Below, piece after piece: positions 7,466 to 14,935 of a stretch of 30,931 nucleotides of DNA. This stretch comes from SIG622 sp045604705. Lineage in GTDB: Bacteria > Bacillota > Clostridia > Oscillospirales > CAG-382. The DNA is taken from NCBI GenBank assembly GCA_045604705.1, contig JAZUOO010000016.1, forward strand, positions 1 through 30,931, given 5' to 3'. The translations under genes were made by a program, and so were the position numbers. The notes under the pieces are model-generated. The model was not told the DNA's origin. It saw nothing but the letters and a program-made list of their open reading frames with translations, and ran no database searches. Each line of letters starts with the position of its first letter. Position 1 is the stretch's first letter.

Positions 7466-9010
7466 ATGCTTGATACGGTTCTTTCAATCATATTCAGAGT
7501 TACTGCGCTTCTCGGCTATGTACTTGCGTTTGTCTATTACATGCATATGTTCCAGCTGAACTCTTATAAGGCTTCCGTTCAGACAAAGTGGCTTCGCGAA
7601 AACTTTGCAGGCTATCTTGTAAGAGTTGTGCCCGCGGCAATTTCACTCTTTGCAAGCTTCTTTGGTACAATAGGACTTATTGTCGCAATACTTGCCAATA
7701 TATCGTTCTTTATAAGGAATCTTCCGCAAAAGGCGAAAAAGCCACTTGTGTTCACGGCAAGAGTCAAACGGATGATTGTTACTTTCCTTGTACTCTCGAT
7801 TCTGATAATCGTACCTACCGCATATTTTACAGGAATGTTGTTTGTCTATTCGACAATACTTTTTCTCCCTTGTTTTATCATAATACTTGCAAATTTCCTC
7901 AACAAGCCCCTTGAAAAGGCAGTGGGAAATCACTATATCAACCAGGCGAAGGCGAAGATAAATGTACTTCCCAACCTAATTGTTATCGGCATCACGGGAA
8001 GCTACGGCAAAACAAGTACAAAGTTTTATCTTCAGAAGCTGCTTTCCTCAAAATATAACGTACTTATGACTCCCGAAAGCTACAATACCACCATGGGCGT
8101 TGTAAAAACGGTGCGTGAACAGCTTGATGCGACATATGACATCTTTATTTGTGAAATGGGTGCAAAGGATGTTGGTGAGATTAAGGAAATCTGTGACATT
8201 GTAAAGCCCAAATACGGCATTATAACCTCAATAGGACCTGCACATCTTGAATCCTTTAAGTCCATAGAAAACATTGTAAAAACAAAATTTGAGCTTTGTG
8301 ATGCACTTCCCGAGGACGGAATAATCTTCCTCAACGGTGACAACGAATACATTGCAAAGCACACGCCGTCAAGAAAGGCTGTATACTACGGAACGGAAAA
8401 CAGGGAACTTTCAAAAGTGTTTGGTGACAACATAACAGTGTCCGACAAGGGTACATCCTTTACAGCACATACGGATAGTGACAGTTTTGACTATGACACA
8501 AGGATACTCGGCAAGCATTCTGTTGTGAATATTCTCGGATGTATAGCCATGGCACGCTTCCTCGGCTGTGATGCAAAGCAGCTTGTGCTCCCCATAAAGA
8601 GACTTGAAACAGCACCTCACAGACTTCAGCTACGCCCGGGCGGCGAAGTGACAATTATTGACGATGCATTTAATTCCAATCCATCCGGAAGCCGTGCGGC
8701 ACTTGATGTTCTGGGCGAATTCGATGGTGTAAAGATAATGATAACTCCCGGTATGGTTGAGCTTGGCGATATGGAAGAAAAATACAACCGTGAGTTCGGC
8801 GAGTATGCAGCTGAAAAATGTGATTACGTCCTTCTTGTCGGCGAGAGGATAACAAAGAGTATAGCCGAGGGGCTTGAAAATAAGAGCTATCCCAAGGACA
8901 GATACTTCACATTCTCAAAGGTAACTGAAGCCATAGCATATGCAAACACCATAGAACCGGGCAAAAAGAAATATGTGCTTCTTGAAAACGATTTGCCTGA
9001 CAACTATTAA
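7466..9010 (+). CDS. MurF-type Mur ligase with N-terminal membrane domain
   Basis: A protein of 514 residues. About 165 N-terminal residues carry four predicted membrane helices (about 5-25, 52-84, 101-121, 124-144). These replace the usual MurF UDP-substrate domain. The ATP-dependent ligase core follows: P-loop GITGSYGKTST (175-185), EMGAKDVGEI (230-239), SIGPAHLESF (255-264), and DDAFNSNPSGS (399-409). It ends with LLENDLPDNY. Core motifs are those of MurF, which adds D-Ala-D-Ala to UDP-MurNAc-tripeptide; the membrane domain suggests a lipid-linked or membrane-held substrate. SD AAAGGA precedes the ATG. It sits between a hydrolase and a Ddl-like ligase, and no other MurF is in the window. 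Family is sure; exact reaction is not. Confidence 0.85.
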   Translation: MLDTVLSIIFRVTALLGYVLAFVYYMHMFQLNSYKASVQTKWLRENFAGYLVRVVPAAISLFASFFGTIGLIVAILANISFFIRNLPQKAKKPLVFTARVKRMIVTFLVLSILIIVPTAYFTGMLFVYSTILFLPCFIIILANFLNKPLEKAVGNHYINQAKAKINVLPNLIVIGITGSYGKTSTKFYLQKLLSSKYNVLMTPESYNTTMGVVKTVREQLDATYDIFICEMGAKDVGEIKEICDIVKPKYGIITSIGPAHLESFKSIENIVKTKFELCDALPEDGIIFLNGDNEYIAKHTPSRKAVYYGTENRELSKVFGDNITVSDKGTSFTAHTDSDSFDYDTRILGKHSVVNILGCIAMARFLGCDAKQLVLPIKRLETAPHRLQLRPGGEVTIIDDAFNSNPSGSRAALDVLGEFDGVKIMITPGMVELGDMEEKYNREFGEYAAEKCDYVLLVGERITKSIAEGLENKSYPKDRYFTFSKVTEAIAYANTIEPGKKKYVLLENDLPDNY

Positions 9011-9018
9011 TCGGAATC

Positions 9019-9157
9019 GTAGGGGCGACCTTCGGTCGTCCGCCAACATAAATCTGTGTTGAAGCCGATATAATTGTAACGACATTGTTGTAACGGCATT
9101 ACATTTGTTATAACAAGATCATATTTGTAATAACGGGCGACCGTAGGTCGCCCCTAC
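9019..9157. repeat. MITE-like inverted-repeat element, 139 bp
   Basis: The ends are perfect 12-bp inverted repeats, GTAGGGGCGACC (9019-9030) and GGTCGCCCCTAC (9146-9157). Each end is also a small hairpin: GGCGACC-ttc-GGTCGtC on the left and GGGCGACC-gta-GGTCGCCC on the right. The AT-rich middle holds repeated TTGTAACG(A/G)CATT units and a TTGTTATAACAA palindrome (9105-9116). No open frame. Its form is that of a non-autonomous miniature element or a REP/BIME-like repeat. It lies in the 169-bp gap between the Mur ligase and the Ddl-like gene, so it is transcribed with them and could fold in the mRNA. Confidence 0.75.
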
Positions 9158-9179
9158 AATAATCGAAAGGTTGGTATAA

Positions 9180-10391
9180 ATGGTATTAAAAACAAAAATA
9201 GGCGTTTTCTTCGGCGGACGCTCCACCGAGCATGAGATTTCCGTTATTTCCGCAATGCAGGCGATTGCCGCCTTTGACAGAGAAAAGTATGATGTAATCC
9301 CCGTTTATATTTCAAAGGACTGCAAGTTCTACACCGGAGATACGGCAGGAAAAATTGAAAGCTACAAGGATATTCCCGCACTTATAAAGACTCTTACGCG
9401 AGTAACTCTTGAGGGTGAAAACGGGAAGCTGAACCTCGTTTCCTACCCTGCTCCCACATTCGGCAAAGGACTTGTTGACACCATAGACATTGCGTTCCCG
9501 GTGGTTCACGGTACAAATGTTGAGGACGGTACGCTTCAAGGATATTTCCAGAGCTTCGGTATTCCTTATGCGGGCTGTGATGTTCCGTCGTCGGCTTTGG
9601 GTATGGACAAGTTTGCTTCAAAGGCTGTACTTAAAATGTGCGGACTTCCTGTGCTTGACTGTGTGAGAGTTACCGCAAACGAATATATATTTGACAACCA
9701 TTCCGTTATTGCAAAGATAGAATCCGAAACAAGGTACCCGGTTATCGTAAAGCCCGTTAATCTCGGTTCAAGCATAGGCATCAAGAAAGCAAACGATAAA
9801 GAAGAACTCAGTGAAGCACTTGAATATGCATTCGGTTTTGCAAATCTTATAATAGTTGAAAATGCAGTTATGAATCTTCGCGAGATTAACTGCTCGGTTC
9901 TAGGAAACAAAGAGGATTGTCAGGCTTCCGTGTGCGAAGAACCTCTTAATGCCACCACTATCCTCACCTTTGAGGACAAATACATGACAGGCGGCAAAAG
10001 CGGTGGTGTAAAGGGCAGTAAGTGTACAAGTGCAGGCATGGCAGACACAAAGAGACAGTGTCCCGCAAATATTCCGGATGAACTGTGTGAAAGAATTCAG
10101 GAATATGCGAAAAAAACCTTTGAGGTTCTGGGCTGCAGCGGTGTTTCGAGAATCGACTTCCTTATGGACAATCAAACAAAGGAAATATGGGTAAATGAAA
10201 TCAACACCTGTCCCGGTTCTCTCTCTTTCTATCTTTGGGAAGCGACGGGCATAAAGTTCGCAGAGCTTCTTGACAGGATAGTAAAAATCGCACTCACAAG
10301 AGCACGGGATGAAAAAAATCTTACTTTCTCCTTTGATACAAATATTCTTCAGGGCTTTGGCAGTACCGGAGTAAAGGGTGTAAAGGCTTAA
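9180..10391 (+). CDS. ddl: D-alanine--D-alanine ligase family (ATP-grasp)
   Basis: It joins two D-amino acids (normally D-Ala + D-Ala) for the peptidoglycan stem. N-terminal GGRSTEHEIS (12-21) holds the conserved Glu. FPVVHGTNVEDGTLQGYFQ and GIPYAGCDVPSSALGMDK are typical. The ATP site is VIVKPVNLGSSIG (188-200). LREINCSVLG (233-242), RIDFLMD (324-330) and NEINTCPGS (339-347) supply metal and transition-state ligands. At 403 residues it is 40-100 longer than most Ddl. The loop at 263-296, where the acceptor-selecting residue sits, carries a Gly/Lys-rich insertion, and the motif after NEINT differs. D-Ala-D-Ala is the default; another acceptor is possible. The ATG at 9180 has a modest SD (GAAAGG). 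Confidence 0.85.
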   Translation: MVLKTKIGVFFGGRSTEHEISVISAMQAIAAFDREKYDVIPVYISKDCKFYTGDTAGKIESYKDIPALIKTLTRVTLEGENGKLNLVSYPAPTFGKGLVDTIDIAFPVVHGTNVEDGTLQGYFQSFGIPYAGCDVPSSALGMDKFASKAVLKMCGLPVLDCVRVTANEYIFDNHSVIAKIESETRYPVIVKPVNLGSSIGIKKANDKEELSEALEYAFGFANLIIVENAVMNLREINCSVLGNKEDCQASVCEEPLNATTILTFEDKYMTGGKSGGVKGSKCTSAGMADTKRQCPANIPDELCERIQEYAKKTFEVLGCSGVSRIDFLMDNQTKEIWVNEINTCPGSLSFYLWEATGIKFAELLDRIVKIALTRARDEKNLTFSFDTNILQGFGSTGVKGVKA

Positions 10392-10430
10392 AGCACTTCA
10401 ATCAATTATACATTTCAAGGAAAATATGTA

Positions 10431-10459
10431 TTGACAAATCACCGGCAAAGCTATATAAT
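10431..10459 (+). promoter_or_regulatory. Consensus sigma-A promoter of galE
   Basis: TTGACA (10431-10436), exactly 17 bp, TATAAT (10454-10459): a full match to consensus. The leader to the ATG at 10495 is about 30 nt with SD GAAAGGA. This makes galE a separate strong unit. Confidence 0.88.
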
Positions 10460-10494
10460 GTATTTTGAAAAATAACAGAAAGGACATATTTATC

Positions 10495-11499
10495 ATGAAT
10501 ATTTTAGTTACAGGCGGCACAGGCTACATCGGTTCACACACTTGTGTTGAGCTTATCAAGGCAGGACATGACGTAGTTATCGTTGATAATCTTTGCAACT
10601 CCAAAATTGAGGTTCTCGACTACATCAAGGAAATTACCGGCTACACCTGCAAGTTCTATGAGTGTGACATTCTCGACAGAGAAGGGCTTCGGAAAGTATT
10701 CACGCAGAATAAGATTGACAGCGTAATTCATTTTGCAGGTCTTAAGGCTGTCGGTGAATCTTGCTCAAAGCCTCTGCTTTATTACAGAAACAACATAAGC
10801 GGTTCTGTTATTCTTTGCGAGGTGATGGCAGAGTTCGGCGTTAAGAGCATCGTATTCTCATCCTCGGCAACCGTTTACGGAATTCCGAAAGAAGTACCTC
10901 TCAGGGAAGATTTTCCCCTTTCCACAACAAATCCTTACGGCTCGACAAAGCTCATGATTGAGGGTATTCTCAAGGATCTTTATAATGCAGACAATGAATG
11001 GGACATCACGGTTCTGCGTTACTTCAACCCTATCGGTGCACACGACAGCGGACTTATTGGTGAAGACCCCAACGGCATACCGAACAACCTCATGCCTTAC
11101 ATAACTAAGGTTGCATCAAAGCAGCTTCCCTGCCTCGGTGTATTTGGTAACGACTATCCCACTCCCGACGGAACAGGTATACGCGACTACATCCATGTTG
11201 TAGACCTCGCAGACGGTCACGTAAAGGCAATTTCCCACATGAACGGCTATCAGGTATTCAACCTCGGTACAGGTGTCGGTTACAGCGTACTTGATCTTGT
11301 AAAGGCGTTCATCAAGGTAAACGGTGTTGACGTTCCTTATGAAATAAAGGAAAGACGTCCCGGTGACATTGCTGAAAACTTTGCAGATGCCACACGTGCA
11401 AAGGAAGTCCTCGGCTGGACAGCAAAGTACGGTATTGAGGATATGTGCCGTTCCTCATGGAATTTTACAATTAAGGCACTTGAGAGAAAAGCAAAATAA
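10495..11499 (+). CDS. galE: UDP-glucose 4-epimerase
   Basis: It interconverts UDP-glucose and UDP-galactose with bound NAD; cytosolic, Leloir pathway and surface-polysaccharide precursors. It has 334 residues, the usual length. The Rossmann motif GGTGYIGSHT is at the N-terminus. SSSATVYG carries the catalytic Ser, and NPYGSTK gives the Tyr-x3-Lys pair. RYFNPIGAH and DYIHVVDLA are typical of GalE. An in-frame ATG at 10465 would add ten residues. I chose 10495 because the fold starts there, the SD is well placed, and 10465 is only a few bases past the -10 box. No other gal gene is adjacent. Confidence 0.96.
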   Translation: MNILVTGGTGYIGSHTCVELIKAGHDVVIVDNLCNSKIEVLDYIKEITGYTCKFYECDILDREGLRKVFTQNKIDSVIHFAGLKAVGESCSKPLLYYRNNISGSVILCEVMAEFGVKSIVFSSSATVYGIPKEVPLREDFPLSTTNPYGSTKLMIEGILKDLYNADNEWDITVLRYFNPIGAHDSGLIGEDPNGIPNNLMPYITKVASKQLPCLGVFGNDYPTPDGTGIRDYIHVVDLADGHVKAISHMNGYQVFNLGTGVGYSVLDLVKAFIKVNGVDVPYEIKERRPGDIAENFADATRAKEVLGWTAKYGIEDMCRSSWNFTIKALERKAK

Positions 11500-11519
11500 G
11501 TACAGAATTGATTATATTA

Positions 11520-11556
11520 AATGGAGCTTCGTTATGGGAATGAGGCTTCATTTTTT
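11520..11556 (+). terminator. Intrinsic terminator of galE
   Basis: AATGGAGC (11520-11527) pairs with GCTTCATT (ending 11552; one G-U pair), followed by TTTT. It lies 20 bp past the galE stop. Confidence 0.65.
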
Positions 11557-11601
11557 AATCGCAAATTACAAATTGCAATAAGCAACAAAAACATTTTCAT
11601 T

Positions 11602-11632
11602 AAAAAAGAAAAAAGGATGCATCAGCACCCTT
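11602..11632 (-). terminator. Intrinsic terminator of ftsZ
   Basis: On the minus strand, AAGGGTGC-tgat-GCATCCTT followed by TTTTCTTTTTT. It lies about 20 bp beyond the ftsZ stop and faces the galE terminator. Confidence 0.75.
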
Positions 11633-11652
11633 AATTCATTATTTAAATTCTC

Positions 11653-12738
11653 TTATTTTGAAGTATTAAATAGATCACTGAAGTCCCAATCGTCTGCATC
11701 TCTTACGGAAGCAACCTTCTTATGCTCGGAGGACATCTGAGCTCTGTCGGATACGGACTTCACAGCTTCACCAACCTGAGAGTCGCTGTCAAATCCTGTT
11801 GCAATAACAGTAACCTTCATTTCATCGTCAAAGTTTTCATCGAAGGATACACCCCAGATAATTACCGCATCGGGATTAGCTTCACCGGAAATGCTTGCCG
11901 CCGTTGCATCAATATCGTCAAGTCCGATGTCGGGAGAAACGGTAAAGTTGATGATAAGACCCTTAGCACCTGTGATAGCTGTTTCAAGAAGCGGACTGGA
12001 AATTGCCGCACGGGATGCAGCCTCTGCCTTGTCCTTACCCTTTGCACGACCGATACCCATGTGAGCAAGACCCGCATTTGACATAATTGTAGTAACATCG
12101 GCAAAGTCAAGGTTAATCATGCCGGGAACGTTAATGAGCTCGGAAATTGACTGTACGCCCTGACGGAGAACATCATCCGCTGCTGCAAATGCGTTCATCA
12201 TTGTGATTTTGTTTTCTGTTACGTACTTAAGCTTTTCGTTAGGAATAACAACAAGTGAATCTACGTATTCTTTAAGGTTTTCAATTCCCTTAAGAGCATT
12301 CTGCATTCTTACATTTCCTTCAAAAGCAAACGGCTTTGTAACGATACCTACGGTAAGTATACCCATATCACGGGCAAGCTTTGCAATTACGGGAGCAGCA
12401 CCTGTACCTGTTCCGCCGCCCATACCTGCAGTAATAAAAAGCATATCTGTTCCTGTGAGCTCTTTTCTGATGTCATCAAGATTTTCATCGCAAGCATTCT
12501 TACCTACATCGGGGTTGGATCCTGCACCTCTGCCCCTTGTAATTTTTTCGCCAAGAAGAATCTTTGTGGGAGCGGTAGACTTACGAAGTGCCATGGCGTC
12601 AGTATTAACAGCGATGAAATCAACACCCTTTGTATTGGATTCAATCATTCTGTTTACGGCGTTTCCACCTGCCCCGCCGACACCGATTACTTTAATTGAT
12701 ACAACATTCTCCTCTACATCCATGCCAAAGTTATTCAT
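11653..12738 (-). CDS. ftsZ: Cell division GTPase FtsZ
   Basis: The tubulin-like protein that forms the division ring. The GTP-binding tubulin signature GGGTGTG is at 107-113. GVGGAGGNAVNRM (19-31) is the N-terminal nucleotide site, and NLDFAD (209-214) is the T7 synergy loop that activates GTP hydrolysis. The 361 residues are on the short side because the linker after about 318 is brief. The C-terminal peptide, which normally reads like DIPxFLR and binds FtsA/SepF/ZapA-type partners, is here ADDWDFSDLFNTSK, acidic and aromatic. The ATG at 12738 has an AAGGAGG SD. It lies 194 bp from ftsQ and has a candidate promoter. ftsA is not adjacent. Confidence 0.98.
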   Translation of the reverse strand: MNNFGMDVEENVVSIKVIGVGGAGGNAVNRMIESNTKGVDFIAVNTDAMALRKSTAPTKILLGEKITRGRGAGSNPDVGKNACDENLDDIRKELTGTDMLFITAGMGGGTGTGAAPVIAKLARDMGILTVGIVTKPFAFEGNVRMQNALKGIENLKEYVDSLVVIPNEKLKYVTENKITMMNAFAAADDVLRQGVQSISELINVPGMINLDFADVTTIMSNAGLAHMGIGRAKGKDKAEAASRAAISSPLLETAITGAKGLIINFTVSPDIGLDDIDATAASISGEANPDAVIIWGVSFDENFDDEMKVTVIATGFDSDSQVGEAVKSVSDRAQMSSEHKKVASVRDADDWDFSDLFNTSK

Positions 12739-12807
12739 TTATACTTCCTCCTTGATTTAAATCAACAAAATATAATCATAATATGCACCGAATAATAATC
12801 TTATTAT

Positions 12808-12836
12808 ATATTACACCATTAATTTGGATTTTGCAA
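12808..12836 (-). promoter_or_regulatory. Candidate promoter of ftsZ
   Basis: On the minus strand, TTGCAA (12831-12836), a 17-bp spacer, TAATAT (12808-12813), about 70 bp before the ATG. The 194-bp gap and this match suggest ftsZ can be transcribed apart from the rest of the cluster. Confidence 0.45.
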
Positions 12837-12932
12837 TAGACTTTATAAAACTTTTATAAATTTTCAAAAGAATATTTTCAAAGATGCCTATACGCCCCCA
12901 TAAAAAAGCACTTTTCGGCAAAACTTCACCCT

Positions 12933-13742
12933 TTAGCCTCTTGAAAAAACCGCTTCTTTGATGTTTCCGCTTGACAAATCTATAGTTCCCATGTACTCAT
13001 CACCGAGCTTTTCGATTATGCCGCGAAGGAATTCAAGCTTGGTTGCACATTCAAGAATATTACCAAGCTTTACGGTGTATTTCACACCCAGGGTAAATGT
13101 TATATTGAACTTATCACGGAAATCTATTTCACTTATATCATAAAACAACTCGTATCTTACAAGGTTTTCGTAAAGCTGTATTATCATATCCGGAATATCA
13201 CTGTCCTCGGTTTCAATTTTTTCACCTGTTATGCACCTTTTAACACCGGGGATGTATATTCTTTTCATTCCCAAAAGTTCAGTAGTTTCGATTGAATCAT
13301 ATGTTTCCACAACGCTAAGTTCACTGTCAAGGGAATAATACTGCTCACCGAAAGCAACAAAGAGTACCTCCTCCGATTCAGTAACATTTATCGTCACCTT
13401 TGACGGCAGACTTTTTTTGACCTCCACCTTTTTTATTGCCGTAAATTCCCGCTTTATGTTTGCCTCTGTTTCACCTTTTCCGACGGTCAGTATGCTCTCG
13501 CCTGCCTCTATTCCTGAAGCGTTTATAATATCCTCGCTTTTGTATTTTGCATTCCCCGTTACCTCTATCACACTCACCTTGAGAAAAAGCACCATAACTG
13601 TAATCAAGACAAGCACGGTAAATATTGACAGACTCACCGCAAGAATTATAGTACGCCTTCTTTTTGCCTTTCTTGCCTTCATCCTTGTCATTGATATTTT
13701 AATGTCCTTTGAAACGGGAACTCTTACTTCTTCTTTTTTCAT
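12933..13742 (-). CDS. ftsQ: Cell division protein FtsQ/DivIB
   Basis: A bitopic septum protein of 269 residues. It has a basic cytosolic tail (MKARKAKRRR at 21-30), one membrane helix (about 31-54), and a POTRA domain (about 55-125, beginning VSVIEVTGNAKY). A beta domain follows, containing the conserved YIPGV region. In the divisome it partners FtsL and DivIC. The frame can be opened at a GTG at 13778, inside murG. I chose the ATG at 13742 because GAGGG lies 7 nt upstream and the gap to the murG stop becomes a normal 17 bp. Last gene before the 194-bp break preceding ftsZ. Confidence 0.88.
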   Translation of the reverse strand: MKKEEVRVPVSKDIKISMTRMKARKAKRRRTIILAVSLSIFTVLVLITVMVLFLKVSVIEVTGNAKYKSEDIINASGIEAGESILTVGKGETEANIKREFTAIKKVEVKKSLPSKVTINVTESEEVLFVAFGEQYYSLDSELSVVETYDSIETTELLGMKRIYIPGVKRCITGEKIETEDSDIPDMIIQLYENLVRYELFYDISEIDFRDKFNITFTLGVKYTVKLGNILECATKLEFLRGIIEKLGDEYMGTIDLSSGNIKEAVFSRG

Positions 13743-13759
13743 AATACGACCCTCAAGTC

Positions 13760-14893
13760 TTATGCCTTGCTCTTGCACAGAAGCTCTTTTATCACCTTTT
13801 CCACCCTGTCAAGGCTGTCCGTTACCGCAAACTGTCTTACGTTATTCTTAAGACTCTGAAGCTTTTCTTTATTATTTATAAGCTCCGAAAGTGCATCTGC
13901 GAGAACCTTTGGCGAAAGCTCCTTCTCCTGAATAAGTATTGCTCCACCCGCCTTTTCAAGCACATGAGCATTTTTATACTGGTGATTGTTTGTTACGTTT
14001 GGTGATGGTATAATTACCGCTGCCTTTCCCAGTGCCGCTATTTCCGCTATTGTCATAGCACCTGCTCTGGAGATCACAATATCTGCCGCGGAAAGAAGAA
14101 TCGGCATATCATAAATATATTCTCTGACAATTACCTTTCCCTTTGTGACATAGTCGCCGTTATCGGTATACCCTCTTGTCAAAAGCCGTTCTTTCACCTG
14201 CTTCCATTCACCCCTGCCTGTCGCATGAATGTGATAAACGTTATTATTCTCGCTGAAGTTTTCTATCACTTCAAGAACATTCCTGTTTATCATCATCGCC
14301 CCAAGGCTTCCCCCGTAGGAAAGTATCATGGGAGTAGCTTCATCAAATCCGAGCTTTTTCCGTGACTCGGACGTATTGGCTCTGAGCATTTCCGGTTTTA
14401 TTGGATTTCCCGTAAGTTCGAGCTTTTCGGGACAATCAAATAGTCCTCTTGACTCCTCAAAGCTTATCATAACCTTATCAACATACTTTGACAGCATCTT
14501 TACTGTCATTCCCACAACGGCATTCTGTTCGTGTACCGCAGTAGGTATACCCAGCTTTGCCGCAGCCTTGAGAACAGGCCAGCATACATAACCGCCTGTA
14601 CCAATAACTATATCAGGTTTAAATTCCTTTATTATCTTTTTTGCTTCCCAGACAGATGTCACAGCTTTTATCGCCGCATCAATGTTGGAAGGGCTCAGGC
14701 TTCTTGAAAATCCCCTTACCTTAACCGTATGAAGCTTATAACCCTCCATGGGAACAAGCTTTGTTTCAAGTCCTCTCTTTGTACCTACATATTCAATCTG
14801 CACGTCCTTGTATCTTTCACGAAGCATTTGTGCAATCGCCAGTGCGGGATTTATGTGACCTCCCGTTCCGCCTCCGCTTATGAGAACTCTCAT
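13760..14893 (-). CDS. murG: UDP-GlcNAc:undecaprenyl-PP-MurNAc-pentapeptide GlcNAc transferase MurG
   Basis: It converts lipid I to lipid II on the inner face of the membrane. A protein of 377 residues with two GT-B Rossmann halves. The N-terminal G loop is GGGTGGHINPALA (7-19). TGGYVCWPVLKAA and AVHEQNAVVG are family motifs. The donor-binding half holds ILSYGGSLGA and SRAGAMTIAEIAALGKA, then IPSPNVTNNHQYKNA. The ATG at 14893 has AAAGGAT upstream. It is preceded by ftsW (42 bp) and followed by ftsQ, the usual dcw order. Confidence 0.97.
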   Translation of the reverse strand: MRVLISGGGTGGHINPALAIAQMLRERYKDVQIEYVGTKRGLETKLVPMEGYKLHTVKVRGFSRSLSPSNIDAAIKAVTSVWEAKKIIKEFKPDIVIGTGGYVCWPVLKAAAKLGIPTAVHEQNAVVGMTVKMLSKYVDKVMISFEESRGLFDCPEKLELTGNPIKPEMLRANTSESRKKLGFDEATPMILSYGGSLGAMMINRNVLEVIENFSENNNVYHIHATGRGEWKQVKERLLTRGYTDNGDYVTKGKVIVREYIYDMPILLSAADIVISRAGAMTIAEIAALGKAAVIIPSPNVTNNHQYKNAHVLEKAGGAILIQEKELSPKVLADALSELINNKEKLQSLKNNVRQFAVTDSLDRVEKVIKELLCKSKA

Positions 14894-14935
14894 TACTGTA
14901 TCTGATCCTTTCTGTATAGAAAATACTGACTGACT

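Noticed and set aside
9011..9179. Intrinsic terminator or riboswitch between the Mur ligase and Ddl-like genes
   Set aside because: The hairpins are not followed by T-runs and match no riboswitch I know; terminal symmetry fits a miniature element better.
12895..12932. Possible terminator between ftsQ and ftsZ
   Set aside because: There is a T6 run, but the stem before it (AAG-TTTT...AAAA-GTG-CTT) has a large bulge and is AT-rich; too weak to call.
13743..13778. Upstream GTG start for ftsQ inside murG
   Set aside because: No good SD; the ATG at 13742 has GAGGG at 7 nt.
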